Positions 7,550 through 16,592 are shown, counted from the stretch's first letter. The stretch: 64,000 bases of DNA from DUAL01 sp964452095 (GCA_964452095.1 CAYVKX010000001.1:11476-75475); one strand, 5' to 3'. Program-made: numbers and translations. Notes: generated by a model from the sequence alone, not told the origin.

Positions 7550-8329
7550 ATGAGAACAAATTTCAAAGAATTATTAGATGCAGGTGTGCATTTTGGCCAC
7601 CAAAAAAGAAAATGGAATCCAGCAATGGCTCCTTATGTGTTTATGGAGAGAAACGGAATCCATATTATCGATTTGAACAAATCGGTAGCAAAAATTGAAG
7701 AGGCCGCCTCTGCAATGAAGCAAATTGTAAAATCAGGAAAAAACATATTATTTGTTGCAACCAAAAAGCAAGCAAAAGACATTGTAGCTGACAAGGTGAA
7801 AAAAATAAATATGCCTTATATTACTGAAAGATGGCCAGGCGGACTGCTTACCAATTTTGTAACCATCAGAAAAGCAGTAAAAAAGATGGATTCTATTGAT
7901 AAAATGAATGAAGATGGGACTATTGAAACCTTATCGAAAAGAGAGCGTCTTCAAATTTCTAGAACTAGAGAAAAATTAGAAAGAAATTTAGGAAGTATTT
8001 CTAAAATGAATAGAATCCCTTCAGCTATTTTTGTAGTAGATATCAATAAAGAAAAAATTGCTGTTGCTGAAGCAAAAAAATTAAATATTCCTTGTTTTGC
8101 TATGGTGGATACTAATTCAGATCCTAATTTGGTTGAATTTCCTATTCCAGCAAATGATGACGCTTCAAAATCTATAGAATGTATAATGGAGATTATTACG
8201 ACTGCTGTAGCAGAAGGATTGGAAGATAGAAATAAAGCAGCTGAACAAAAAGCAATGGAAAACGCTAAAAAAGCTCAAGCTAAAATAGATAAGAAAAAGA
8301 AGGAAGAAACTACAAAAACAGATAAATAA
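7550..8329 (+). CDS. rpsB: 30S ribosomal protein S2
   Basis: S2 joins the small subunit late and is needed for S1 binding. The start is the ATG at 7550 (MRTNFKELLDAGVHFGHQ), the canonical N-terminus; a TTG ten codons upstream is in frame but not supported. The 259-residue product has KRKWNPAMAPYVF, ERWPGGLLTNFVTI, MNRIPSAIFVVDINKE and the FPIPANDDASKS segment. The C-terminus is a lysine- and alanine-rich extension common in Bacteroidota. tsf follows two bases after the stop, the conserved rpsB-tsf pair. Confidence 0.98.
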   Translation: MRTNFKELLDAGVHFGHQKRKWNPAMAPYVFMERNGIHIIDLNKSVAKIEEAASAMKQIVKSGKNILFVATKKQAKDIVADKVKKINMPYITERWPGGLLTNFVTIRKAVKKMDSIDKMNEDGTIETLSKRERLQISRTREKLERNLGSISKMNRIPSAIFVVDINKEKIAVAEAKKLNIPCFAMVDTNSDPNLVEFPIPANDDASKSIECIMEIITTAVAEGLEDRNKAAEQKAMENAKKAQAKIDKKKKEETTKTDK

Positions 8330-8331
8330 AA

Positions 8332-9297
8332 ATGAGTGAGATAAAAGCGGCTGATGTAGCCAAACTTAGAAAACAAACAGGTGCTGGAATGATGGACTGC
8401 AAAAAAGCGCTAGTGGAGGCAAGTGGAGATTTTGATTCGGCAATTGATGTACTAAGAAAAAAAGGACAAAAAGTAGCAGCCAGCAGAGCAGATAGAGATG
8501 CGGCTGAAGGAGTGGCAACTACAAAAATTAGTGCAGATAATACAGCAGGAGTTGCAATAGTACTTGCTTGCGAAACCGATTTTGTTGCAAAGAATGATTC
8601 CTTTAAAGAATTGGCGAGCCAGTTTGCAGATATTGCACTAACCCATAATGATAAAGCATCTTTTATGGCTGCTGATTTTGGCGGTATGACTGTTGCTGAA
8701 AAATTAATTGAGCAAACGGGAGTGATTGGAGAAAAGTTAGAGCTTTCGGCTTTTGAAAGAATAGAAGCAAACTATGTTGGCTCTTATACGCATGGTGTGA
8801 AAATTGCTGTTTTAGTTGGATTAAATAATGCAGTAGATAATGCTGAAACTTTATCGAAAGATTTAGCAATGCAAGTTGCTTCAATGGGGGCTACTTCTTT
8901 ATCTTATAAAGATTTCGACCCTACTTTTGTTGCTTCTGAAACTCAGGCGAGAATAGCAGTAATTGAAAAAGACAATATCGAATTAGGAAGATTGGGGAAA
9001 ACTTTAAAAAATGTTCCTCAATATATATCTATGTCACAACTTAATGATGAGGTTTTAGCTAATGCTAAAAAAGAAATAGAAGAACAATTAAAAGCTGAAG
9101 GAAAGCCAGAACATATTTTTGATAAAATTGTACCAGGAAAAATGGATAGATTTATTGCTGATAATACTACACTAGATCAGGAGCAATGCTTGTTAGACCA
9201 AGATTTTATTAAAGATGAAAAGAAAAATGTTGCTGATTATATTGCAACTTATGGTGATGTAGAGATTACTTCTTTTAAAAGAGTTTCTTTAGGATAA
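8332..9297 (+). CDS. tsf: Elongation factor Ts
   Basis: EF-Ts exchanges GDP on EF-Tu. The 321-residue protein begins with the UBA-like N-terminal domain (AADVAKLRKQTGAGMMDCKKAL; the TGAGMMDCK motif contacts EF-Tu), followed by a core domain with the CETDFVAKNDSF motif. The core continues through HGVKIAVLVGL and AMQVASMGATSLS; the C-terminal part has the FIKDEKKNVADYIA segment. The length is on the long side but usual for this phylum. It is the last gene of the cluster; a strong terminator begins 21 bases after the stop. Confidence 0.97.
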   Translation: MSEIKAADVAKLRKQTGAGMMDCKKALVEASGDFDSAIDVLRKKGQKVAASRADRDAAEGVATTKISADNTAGVAIVLACETDFVAKNDSFKELASQFADIALTHNDKASFMAADFGGMTVAEKLIEQTGVIGEKLELSAFERIEANYVGSYTHGVKIAVLVGLNNAVDNAETLSKDLAMQVASMGATSLSYKDFDPTFVASETQARIAVIEKDNIELGRLGKTLKNVPQYISMSQLNDEVLANAKKEIEEQLKAEGKPEHIFDKIVPGKMDRFIADNTTLDQEQCLLDQDFIKDEKKNVADYIATYGDVEITSFKRVSLG

Positions 9298-9318
9298 AAA
9301 AATAACTATAATTTTTAG

Positions 9319-9344
9319 AAGCCACTTTTTGAAGTGGCTTTTTT
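9319..9344 (+). terminator. Rho-independent terminator after tsf
   Basis: Nine-base-pair stem AAGCCACTT/AAGTGGCTT with a four-base loop, followed by T residues. Confidence 0.92.
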
Positions 9345-9393
9345 ATTGTTCAAAAATTATAAAGCACTTCAAATTTTCTTTAAATGGAATTTC

Positions 9394-9401
9394 TATCTTT
9401 G
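9394..9401 (+). promoter_or_regulatory. Putative -7 box of pyrH-frr
   Basis: TATCTTTG (TAnnTTTG) 19 bases before the pyrH ATG; no clear -33 TTG. The transcript leader would be only about 12 bases. Confidence 0.55.
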
Positions 9402-9420
9402 ACAAACTTTTTAAACAATT

Positions 9421-10128
9421 ATGCAATACAAAAGAATTTTACTAAAACTAAGTGGAGAATCCTTAATGGGAGAAGGGGAATACGGGATCGATTCCAAAAT
9501 GTTAAGCAAATATGCTGCTGAAATTGATGAAATAGTAAAACAGGGAGTTGAGGTAGCGATTGTGATTGGAGGAGGAAATATCTACAGAGGAATTCAATCG
9601 GAAGGGGCAGGTTTTGACAGGGTGCAGGGCGATTATATGGGGATGCTCGCTACCATTATTAACGGTATGGCTTTGCAGTCCGCTTTAGAATCAATTGATG
9701 TGCAAACCAGATTGCTTACCGCAATAAGAATGGAGCAAGTTGCCGAGCCCTATATCAGAAGAAAAGCAATGAGACATTTGCAAAAAGGAAGAGTAGTTAT
9801 TTTTGGAGGAGGAACAGGAAACCCGTATTTTACTACCGATACTGCCGCTACTTTACGGGCTATTGAAATTGAGGCAGATGTGATACTTAAAGGCACAAGA
9901 GTAGATGGGATTTATTCGGCAGATCCTGAAAAAAATCCTGATGCAAAAAAATATGAAACGATAAGTTTTGATGAAGTTTTTCAAAAGAAGTTAAGTATAA
10001 TGGACTTGACTGCTTTTACGCTTTGTCAGGAAAATAATTTGCCAATTAAGGTGTTTAATATGAATGAAAAAGGAAACTTGATAAAAGTTTGTAAAGGAGA
10101 AAATGTTGGAACATTAGTTAATTTTTAA
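9421..10128 (+). CDS. pyrH: UMP kinase
   Basis: PyrH phosphorylates UMP to UDP in pyrimidine nucleotide synthesis and belongs to the amino-acid kinase fold, forming hexamers regulated by GTP and UTP. The 235-residue sequence shows YKRILLKLSGESLMGEG at the N-terminus, the glycine-rich IVIGGGNIYRG, GDYMGMLATIINGMAL, the ATP-site FGGGTGNPYFTTDTAA and LKGTRVDGIYSADP. It ends with KGENVGTLV. Start ATG at 9421 gives the canonical N-terminus. frr follows after 16 bases; the pyrH-frr pair after tsf is a widely conserved order. Confidence 0.98.
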   Translation: MQYKRILLKLSGESLMGEGEYGIDSKMLSKYAAEIDEIVKQGVEVAIVIGGGNIYRGIQSEGAGFDRVQGDYMGMLATIINGMALQSALESIDVQTRLLTAIRMEQVAEPYIRRKAMRHLQKGRVVIFGGGTGNPYFTTDTAATLRAIEIEADVILKGTRVDGIYSADPEKNPDAKKYETISFDEVFQKKLSIMDLTAFTLCQENNLPIKVFNMNEKGNLIKVCKGENVGTLVNF

Positions 10129-10144
10129 TAAAAAGTAAATAATT

Positions 10145-10708
10145 ATGACAGAAGAAATAAAATTTCATTTAGATGTAGCAAAAGAAGCAATGCAAGAATC
10201 TATGAAACATTTGGAACAAGTTTTAGCAAAAATAAGGGCAGGAAAAGCAAGTCCGCAAATGCTTTCAACTATTAATGTTGATTATTATGGCACTTCAACT
10301 CCACTTAGCCAAATGGCAAATATTAATACTCCTGATGCGCAAACAATCTCTGTTCAGCCATGGGATAAAACCGCTTTACAAGATATTGAAAAAGCAATAA
10401 TGGAAGCAAATTTAGGACTTACGCCAATGAATAATGGTGAAATGATAATGATAAATATTCCGCCACTTACTGAGGAAAGACGATTGGATTTGGTAAAACA
10501 AGCCAAAGCAGAAGCAGAACATTGCAAGGTAAGTATTAGAAATGTGCGTCATAAAGCCAATGATGAAATGAAACAATTAGGCAAAGATGGATTATCGGAA
10601 GATATGGAAAAAGATGCGGAAGCAGAAGTGCAAAAACTTACCGATTCATTTATTACAAAAACGGATGAGCATTTCTCCGCTAAAGAAAAGGAAATTCTAA
10701 CTATTTAA
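10145..10708 (+). CDS. frr: Ribosome recycling factor
   Basis: RRF splits the post-termination ribosome together with EF-G. The 187-residue protein has the standard length and the markers KIRAGKASPQML, INVDYYGTSTPLSQMANI, PPLTEERRLDLVKQAK and VSIRNVRHKANDEMKQL. The sequence is predicted to form the three-helix bundle plus small beta domain of the family. It lies 16 bases after pyrH and is followed by a terminator 22 bases after its stop. Confidence 0.98.
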   Translation: MTEEIKFHLDVAKEAMQESMKHLEQVLAKIRAGKASPQMLSTINVDYYGTSTPLSQMANINTPDAQTISVQPWDKTALQDIEKAIMEANLGLTPMNNGEMIMINIPPLTEERRLDLVKQAKAEAEHCKVSIRNVRHKANDEMKQLGKDGLSEDMEKDAEAEVQKLTDSFITKTDEHFSAKEKEILTI

Positions 10709-10730
10709 TAACTCTTTAAAAGTGATTTTA

Positions 10731-10756
10731 AAAGGACTCAGTTGAGTCCTTTTTTT
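10731..10756 (+). terminator. Rho-independent terminator after frr
   Basis: Nine-base-pair stem AAAGGACTC/GAGTCCTTT with an AGTT loop and a T run. Confidence 0.92.
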
Positions 10757-10864
10757 AAACGCATAAGATTCCTGAAGATTAATTCGTTATAAGATATAAT
10801 AATCAAAATTTGTCCTTATTTTCGAGCAATTTTTTAGTCGATATAAAAAAACATTAGTTTTACT

Positions 10865-13255
10865 ATGTGGGTAGTTGTTTCTAGAATAATTTTAAAATTT
10901 CGTTTAGCTATTTTACTAGGAGTACTCTTAGCTACCTCCTTTATGCTTTACCAAGCATCTTTCGTGCAAATATCTTACCAAATGGCAAAGATATTGCCAA
11001 AAACCTCTCCTATTTTTACCGATTATGAGAACTTTAGGAATGATTTTGGCGACAATAGAAATGCTTTAGTAATTGGCGTAAAAAATGACAACCTTTTTTC
11101 TGTTTCTGGGTATAAAGAATGGAGGAAATTAAGCAATGAGTTGCGAGAAATAAATGGAGTAGAAAATATGGTTTCCATTGATGATTTGTCATTGCTTACA
11201 AAAGATACAATTGCTAAAGGGTTTCAATCCAAAAAATGGTATAACTCTAATTTTTCCACAGAAGAAGAATTTGATCAATCCGTAAAAAATCTTTTAGCCC
11301 AACCTTTCTACAAGGATTTATTTTATAATCAAAAAACACAGGCGACTTTATTAGTTGTGAGTATTAATAAAGAAATTCTAAAAACTCCAGCAAGAGAAAA
11401 ATTAATTGAGGGAATTCACAGCAAAGCAGAGGAATACGCAAAAGCACAAAATTTAGAATTACACTATTCTGGCTTACCTTATATTCGGACAGTAGATTCT
11501 ATTCAAGTGCGAAAAGAAATCTCGCTTTTCATTTTCCTTACTTTGCTTGTTACTTCTTTTATTATATATCTTTTTTTCCGATCTTTTAAGGCACCCTTAA
11601 TTTCTATGCTTGTGGTAATTATTGGAGTGATTTTTTCCTTTGGAACTATGTCAACTTTCGGTTTTGAAATTTCAATTCTTATGGCATTAGTTCCTCCAGT
11701 AATTGTAGTAATAGGGATTCCAAATTGCATTTTTTTGCTCAACAAATTTCATAACGAATTCAAGGAACATAAAAATAAAATAAAGGCCCTTTCAAGAACG
11801 ATTATAAAAGTTGGAAATATTACTTTACTTACTAATCTTTCTACCGCATCCGGTTTTGCGGCTTTTATGTTCACTAATAGCGAAACGCTCAGAGAATTTG
11901 GACTTATAGCATCATTGAATATTATGCTGATTTTTCTTTTCTCATTAGTATTGATTCCTATTTCAATGAGTTATTTTTCTCCCCCAAAAAAGAGGCATAC
12001 TCAGCATTTGGATAAAAAATGGGTGCAAGCATCTGTCGCCACACTTATCAAATTAGTGCAGCACAAAAGAGAGCATATTTACACCATTACTTTGCTGCTT
12101 GTAATTATTGGTTTTATAGGATTTTCTAAAATTGAAACAACAGGAAACCTAACAGATGACTTACCAAAAACGGGTGTTTTGTATAAGGATTTAAAATTCT
12201 TTGAGAAAAATTTTGGAGGCGTAATGCCACTAGAAGTTTTAATTGATACCAAAAAGAAAAATGGGTTGATGCGTCTTTCTGTTATTAGAAAAATGGAACA
12301 ATTGCAAATTGAACTAGATAGTTTCCCAGAATTTTCACGCCCTATTTCTATTGTTGATTTTGCAAAATATGCCAAACAAACTTTTTACAATGGCGATAGC
12401 AGTTTTTATGAACTTCCAAATTCGCAAGAAAAAAATTGGATACTCTCCTATGCCAAAAATATAAAAAACAAAGAGGTGTTTAATGAAAATGTGCTTACCG
12501 ATTCTTTAAATCAGATTGCACGAATAAGTATGCGAATGTCGGATATTGGCACGCCAAAACTAGATAGCATTATGGAAGTTTTGCAGCCAAAAATTGATAA
12601 GATTTTTGACAAAGAAAAATATAATGTAACAATTACCGGTACGAGTATTGTTTTTCTAAATGGCACAAAATATTTGGTTCGCAACCTGTTTACTTCTTTG
12701 CTTTTAGTAATTATTCTTATCTCCATTTTTATGGCTTGGATGTTTAATTCTTTCCGGATGGTGGTGGTTTCTCTTATCCCCAACTTAATTCCTTTGCTGC
12801 TAACAGCCGCCATTATGGGCTATTTTTCTATTGCCATAAAACCATCAACTATTTTGGTTTTTAGTATTGCTTTTGGGATTTCTGTAGATGATACTATTCA
12901 CTTTTTGGCAAAATATAGGCAAGAATTAATTGCAAGAAAATGGAACATTAAACGCTCGGTAATTGCGGCACTTAAAGAGACAGGTGTAAGTATGATTTAC
13001 ACTTCAGTTGTCCTTTTCTGTGGATTTTTTATCTTTATCGCCTCAGAATTTGGAGGAACGGTGGCTTTGGGCTTGTTGGTTTCCATCACTCTCTTGATTG
13101 CTATGTTGGCAAATTTGTTGCTTTTACCTGCACTTTTACTCACATTAGAAAGAAGGATAACAACAGAAGCATTTAAAGAACCACTACTCGATATTTTTGA
13201 TGAAGAAGAGGACATTGAATTAAAACAAATAAAAGTAAAACGAAAAAGAAAATAA
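10865..13255 (+). CDS. RND/MMPL-family membrane transporter
   Basis: The 796-residue protein has the duplicated architecture of the RND superfamily. Each half is one membrane span (about 8-28; about 405-425), a periplasmic domain (to about 215; to about 610), and then a bundle of five spans (about 220-370; about 620-770). Recognisable pieces are FGTMSTFGFEISILMALVPP and STASGFAAFM in the first half, and STILVFSIAFGISVDDTIHFL with its acidic pair in the second. The size and split fit the MMPL / sterol-sensing-domain-like predicted exporters rather than AcrB-type pumps (about 1,050 residues). Substrate is unknown; lipids or hydrophobic compounds are typical for relatives. rfbA starts two bases after its stop, so the two are probably cotranscribed. 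No adaptor or outer-membrane channel gene is nearby. Confidence 0.9.
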   Translation: MWVVVSRIILKFRLAILLGVLLATSFMLYQASFVQISYQMAKILPKTSPIFTDYENFRNDFGDNRNALVIGVKNDNLFSVSGYKEWRKLSNELREINGVENMVSIDDLSLLTKDTIAKGFQSKKWYNSNFSTEEEFDQSVKNLLAQPFYKDLFYNQKTQATLLVVSINKEILKTPAREKLIEGIHSKAEEYAKAQNLELHYSGLPYIRTVDSIQVRKEISLFIFLTLLVTSFIIYLFFRSFKAPLISMLVVIIGVIFSFGTMSTFGFEISILMALVPPVIVVIGIPNCIFLLNKFHNEFKEHKNKIKALSRTIIKVGNITLLTNLSTASGFAAFMFTNSETLREFGLIASLNIMLIFLFSLVLIPISMSYFSPPKKRHTQHLDKKWVQASVATLIKLVQHKREHIYTITLLLVIIGFIGFSKIETTGNLTDDLPKTGVLYKDLKFFEKNFGGVMPLEVLIDTKKKNGLMRLSVIRKMEQLQIELDSFPEFSRPISIVDFAKYAKQTFYNGDSSFYELPNSQEKNWILSYAKNIKNKEVFNENVLTDSLNQIARISMRMSDIGTPKLDSIMEVLQPKIDKIFDKEKYNVTITGTSIVFLNGTKYLVRNLFTSLLLVIILISIFMAWMFNSFRMVVVSLIPNLIPLLLTAAIMGYFSIAIKPSTILVFSIAFGISVDDTIHFLAKYRQELIARKWNIKRSVIAALKETGVSMIYTSVVLFCGFFIFIASEFGGTVALGLLVSITLLIAMLANLLLLPALLLTLERRITTEAFKEPLLDIFDEEEDIELKQIKVKRKRK

Positions 13256-13257
13256 TT

Positions 13258-14115
13258 ATGAAAGGAATAATTTTAGCAGGAGGATCAGGGACAAGATTGC
13301 ATCCACTTACATTGGCAATGAGCAAACAAATGATGCCAATTTATGACAAACCAATGATTTATTATCCACTATCTACTTTGTTGTATTCTGGGATAAATGA
13401 AATCTTGATTATTTCAACTCCACATGATTTACCAATTTTCAAGAAATTATTGGGTGATGGAAGTAGGTTGGGTTGTAAGTTTGAATATAAAGTTCAAGAA
13501 ATTCCTAATGGATTAGCTCAAGCATTTATATTAGGTGAAGAATTTATTGGAGATGATAAGGTCTGTTTAGTATTAGGAGATAATATTTTCCAAATGAAAG
13601 TGAATACACTTACTTCCTGTAGAGATGTAGAAGGAGGAATTGTTTTTGGGTATCATGTTAATGATCCTGAACGCTATGGTGTAGTAGAATTTGATAAAGA
13701 TTTTCATGCTTTATCTTTAGAAGAAAAACCAACAAACCCAAAATCAAATTATGCAGTTCCAGGGCTGTATTATTATGACAATTCAGTAGTTGATATTGCA
13801 AAAAACATAAAACCATCAGCAAGAGGAGAATATGAAATTACGGATGTAAATAAAGAGTATTTAAGAAGAAAACAATTAGATGTTCAAGTATTAGGAAGAG
13901 GAACAACTTGGTTGGATACAGGTACATTTGCATCTTTAATGCAAGCTAATCAATATGTGCAAGTAATTGAAGAAAGACAAGGAAGAAAAATTGGATGTAT
14001 TGAGGAAGCAGCTTACAGAATGGGCTATATAAATGATGCTAAATTACTTGAAATTGCAGAGCCATTACGCAAAAGTGGTTATGGAGAATATCTTGTGAAC
14101 TTAGTAAAGAAATAG
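13258..14115 (+). CDS. rfbA: Glucose-1-phosphate thymidylyltransferase
   Basis: RfbA (RmlA) makes dTDP-glucose from glucose-1-phosphate and dTTP, the first step to dTDP-rhamnose and other deoxysugars for cell-surface polysaccharides. The 285-residue sequence has the nucleotide-binding MKGIILAGGSGTRLHPLT, then MSKQMMPIYDKPMIYYPL, VCLVLGDNIF, ERYGVVEFD, SLEEKPTNPKSNYAVPGLY and TWLDTGTFASLMQA. These fit the long RmlA subfamily. It begins two bases after the RND gene and overlaps the start of the following polyprenyl synthase by one base (TAGTG). rfbB, rfbC and rfbD are not in this window, so the rest of the pathway must be elsewhere. Confidence 0.96.
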   Translation: MKGIILAGGSGTRLHPLTLAMSKQMMPIYDKPMIYYPLSTLLYSGINEILIISTPHDLPIFKKLLGDGSRLGCKFEYKVQEIPNGLAQAFILGEEFIGDDKVCLVLGDNIFQMKVNTLTSCRDVEGGIVFGYHVNDPERYGVVEFDKDFHALSLEEKPTNPKSNYAVPGLYYYDNSVVDIAKNIKPSARGEYEITDVNKEYLRRKQLDVQVLGRGTTWLDTGTFASLMQANQYVQVIEERQGRKIGCIEEAAYRMGYINDAKLLEIAEPLRKSGYGEYLVNLVKK

Positions 14116-15083
14116 TGAAAAACTTAAGCCAACTTGGTACAATTATTGAGAAAGAGATAGGAAAGTTATCCTATCCAAATTCACCTGAATTACTTTACAA
14201 TCCTATTGAATATATTATGGGATTAAAGGGGAAAAGAATGCGTCCTATTTTGGTGTTAATGGCTCATCAACTTTTTGATGAGAATATCGAGAAGGCAATT
14301 TCTCCAGCATTAGCAATTGAGGTGTTTCATAATTTTACTTTACTTCATGATGATATTATGGACAAAGCACCACTTAGAAGAGGAAATGCTACTGTTCATG
14401 AAAAATGGAATGATAATGTAGCTATTTTATCGGGTGATACTATGATGATTCAAGCGTATCAATTGCTTAGTCAGGTTGATGATGACAAATTGAGACAAGT
14501 TTTTGATGTGTTTAGTAAGGCGGCTACTGAGGTTTGTGAAGGACAGCAATGGGATATGGATTTTGAAACCCAAAACAATGTAGAGCTTTCTAAGTACATG
14601 AAAATGATAGAATATAAAACTGCTGTACTTTTGGCAGCTTCTTTACAGATTGGAGGAATTACTGGAGGAGCAAGTAAAGAAGAGCAAGAACATCTTTATG
14701 AGTTTGGCTTAAATATGGGAATTGCATTTCAGCTTAAGGATGATTTACTGGATGCATTTGGTAATCCTGAAACCTTTGGCAAGCAAGTTGGAGGTGATAT
14801 TTTGTCTTGTAAAAAGACTTTTTTATATTTAAAATCTTGTGAAATTGCTGATGACAAACAGTTTGATAGATTAACTGGAATTTATTTAGATGATGAATTT
14901 CCTAAAGATGAAAAAATAGATTTAATCAAATTTTTATTTGAGCAAATGGAAATCCCAAAGCATACGGAAAACTTAATTTTAGCATATCATGCTAAAGCTA
15001 TGAAGCATTTAGATGCAGTCGAATCAAATAATAAAGCACCACTAATAGCTTTTTCTGATAAATTAATGGATAGGATAAGTTAG
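14115..15083 (+). CDS. Polyprenyl diphosphate synthase (short-chain, farnesyl/geranylgeranyl type)
   Basis: This enzyme condenses isopentenyl diphosphate with an allylic diphosphate. The 322-residue protein has GKRMRPILVLMA, the first aspartate-rich motif LLHDDIMDKAPLRRG, and the second FQLKDDLLDAFG. Around the first motif the sequence LHDDIMD with VFHNFTLLHDD fits the farnesyl/geranylgeranyl branch better than the long-chain enzymes. Chain length cannot be fixed by reading alone. The start is GTG at 14115, overlapping the rfbA stop by one base, which gives the expected N-terminus. It is one of two such enzymes here; the other (48519-49493) looks like a long-chain quinone side-chain synthase. 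Confidence 0.93.
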   Translation: MKNLSQLGTIIEKEIGKLSYPNSPELLYNPIEYIMGLKGKRMRPILVLMAHQLFDENIEKAISPALAIEVFHNFTLLHDDIMDKAPLRRGNATVHEKWNDNVAILSGDTMMIQAYQLLSQVDDDKLRQVFDVFSKAATEVCEGQQWDMDFETQNNVELSKYMKMIEYKTAVLLAASLQIGGITGGASKEEQEHLYEFGLNMGIAFQLKDDLLDAFGNPETFGKQVGGDILSCKKTFLYLKSCEIADDKQFDRLTGIYLDDEFPKDEKIDLIKFLFEQMEIPKHTENLILAYHAKAMKHLDAVESNNKAPLIAFSDKLMDRIS

Positions 15084-15126
15084 ATTAGTCACTTATGTGT
15101 TGTTAGATAAATAATATCATCTTGAT

Positions 15127-15246
15127 ATGAGTGAAACGAAACGATTGAAAAATTTACAAATTATAATAGAAAAGGGAGATTGGGCTTTCTGGAGAAATAC
15201 GAGCAGTAAACAGAATTTAAACCCTACTTGTGAAAATAATACATGA
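15127..15246 (+). CDS. Candidate 39-residue small ORF coupled to the sulfotransferase-like gene
   Basis: ATG at 15127 opens 39 codons (MSETKRLKNLQIIIEKGDWA...) ending in TGA at 15244-15246. The stop overlaps the next gene's ATG (15243-15245) as ATGA, a typical translational-coupling arrangement. I do not recognise the peptide; it is charged with no membrane span. It might be a leader peptide, a remnant of a longer gene, or chance. No ribosome binding site is obvious, but this phylum rarely shows one. Confidence 0.3.
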   Translation: MSETKRLKNLQIIIEKGDWAFWRNTSSKQNLNPTCENNT

Positions 15247-16019
15247 CAGAGTTAGATAAGATCATATTAATTCACCCGACAAAATGTGCAGGGACTACAG
15301 TCTTAAGAAGATTATTTAAACTAAAAGGATTTTCTGATAATAATAGCCACTTGTATAGTGGTTATTCTGTTAATAAGTTTTTTCAGAAAAACATTCAGAT
15401 ATTTTATTTTATCTTTCATTCCAAAAACATAGCAATGTACCTTATATACTTTTTGTTTTATAGTACTTGTTTCTACTTTACATTAAGAAATCTATTCCGT
15501 AAAAATAAATTTGGATTAACATTCTCAAAGGGAAGCATCCAACATTTTACTTATAAGCAATGGATTGAAATAAATAAAATAAGGAAAGATTCTATTTGTA
15601 TAAGTATAGTAACTCATCCACAGCACCGCATTGTTTCTTCCTATTATTTTCTTGGTTATAATAAGCATTATAGTTTTATAGAATTTCTTCAAAAAATCAA
15701 AAATGGCACCTTATTGTCTTCTATTCCATTTTCAGGATTTAGAGCGATTATAAATCAACATCTAACACCATTGCATGATTATATTACAGATAAGGAGCAG
15801 ATGGATTTTATCTTTAAAAGAGAATCCTTAGCTAAGGACTGGAAAGAATTTTGCTTGAAATATAAAATTGAATATAGCCCTTTAAGCAATATTAATAAAA
15901 CAAAATCAATTAAGGATTGGAAGGAATTGTATCGCATAAATCCTGAAGCAACACAATTAGTTTACAATTTATATCAAAAAGATTTTGAGCATTTTGGCTA
16001 CAAAATCGTTAATCCTTAG
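15243..16019 (+). CDS. Sulfotransferase-family-like protein
   Basis: The 258-residue protein starts with LDKIILIHPTKCAGTTVLRRLF, which resembles the 5'-phosphosulfate-binding loop (HxPKtaGTT) of Golgi-type sulfotransferases and the bacterial Sulfotransfer_2 group. A second element, ISIVTHPQHRIVSSYYFL, resembles the 3'-phosphate-binding segment (VRdPxeRxxSxY) of the same family. These enzymes transfer sulfate from PAPS to carbohydrate or protein hydroxyls. Residues about 45-80 are very hydrophobic (FFQKNIQIFYFIFHS...), which may be a buried insertion or a membrane-associated segment. The lysine position in the first loop is shifted relative to the classical motif, so activity is not certain. 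Position downstream of rfbA and a polyprenyl synthase suggests a surface-polysaccharide role. Confidence 0.7.
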   Translation: MTELDKIILIHPTKCAGTTVLRRLFKLKGFSDNNSHLYSGYSVNKFFQKNIQIFYFIFHSKNIAMYLIYFLFYSTCFYFTLRNLFRKNKFGLTFSKGSIQHFTYKQWIEINKIRKDSICISIVTHPQHRIVSSYYFLGYNKHYSFIEFLQKIKNGTLLSSIPFSGFRAIINQHLTPLHDYITDKEQMDFIFKRESLAKDWKEFCLKYKIEYSPLSNINKTKSIKDWKELYRINPEATQLVYNLYQKDFEHFGYKIVNP

Positions 16020-16067
16020 CTTTCATTAGAAATTAAATACAGAAAAACTGAAGATGTTTATAGGTTG

Positions 16068-16514
16068 TTATTTTAAAATCTGCTCAGTATGTGCTTTCGT
16101 TTTTACTTTCGTAATTATATCTTCAATTATTCCATTTTTATCAATCACAAAAGTAGTTCTGTGCATTCCATCATACTCCCTACCCATAAACTTTTTAGGT
16201 CCCCAAACGCCATAAGCGTTTAGCACTTCCTTGCTTTCATCCGAAATAAGTGGAAAAGGTAAATCATGTTTTGCAATAAATTTTTGATGTCTTTCTGGGC
16301 TATCAGCAGAGCAACCCAATACCACATAACCATTATCCAAAAGTATTTGGTAATTATCCCTCAAATTACAAGATTGCATAGTACAACCAGGTATCATGTC
16401 TTTTGGATAAAAGTACAATACTATCTTCTTTCCTTTAAATTGCTCTAAAGTAATTTTTTCTCCATTTTGGTCAATGGAATTTATTGCCGGGGCTTTATCG
16501 CCAATTTTTAACAT
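16068..16514 (-). CDS. bcp: Thioredoxin-dependent peroxiredoxin (BCP type)
   Basis: Bcp reduces hydrogen peroxide and organic hydroperoxides using thioredoxin. I choose the ATG at 16514-16512 (MLKIGDKAPAINSIDQNGE), the family N-terminus, giving 148 residues; an in-frame TTG-type start nine codons upstream is not needed. The catalytic region is VLYFYPKDMIPGCTMQSCNLRDNY, with the peroxidatic Cys in PGCT and the resolving Cys five residues later, as in E. coli BCP. HDLPFPLISDESKEVLNAYGVWGPK and HRTTFVIDKNGII are also typical. It is divergent from a small XRE regulator; a 7+7 palindrome lies between them, suggesting shared control. It converges with the sulfotransferase-like gene. Confidence 0.96.
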   Translation of the reverse strand: MLKIGDKAPAINSIDQNGEKITLEQFKGKKIVLYFYPKDMIPGCTMQSCNLRDNYQILLDNGYVVLGCSADSPERHQKFIAKHDLPFPLISDESKEVLNAYGVWGPKKFMGREYDGMHRTTFVIDKNGIIEDIITKVKTKAHTEQILK

Positions 16515-16536
16515 AGTTATTTGTTTTAAAGTTAAT

Positions 16537-16552
16537 AACACACGGGTGTGTT
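16537..16552. promoter_or_regulatory. Palindrome AACACAC-GG-GTGTGTT between bcp and the XRE regulator
   Basis: Perfect 7-base arms around a GG centre, located 22 bases upstream of the bcp start and 40 bases upstream of the XRE start. Its size fits the dimeric operator of an XRE-family repressor, so the neighbouring regulator is the obvious candidate to bind it. Confidence 0.5.
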
Positions 16553-16592
16553 TATAAAAGTTTTATTTTCTATGGTTTTTTGCTGTATAATT

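Noticed and set aside
12079..12813. Minus-strand ORFs of about 100 codons inside the RND transporter gene
   Set aside because: They are antisense shadows of a long, clearly conserved gene and lack family features.
16548..16592. N-terminal extension of the XRE regulator (MFIKVLFSMVFCCII)
   Set aside because: It begins inside the palindrome and adds a hydrophobic stretch; the HTH domain needs only the frame from 16593.
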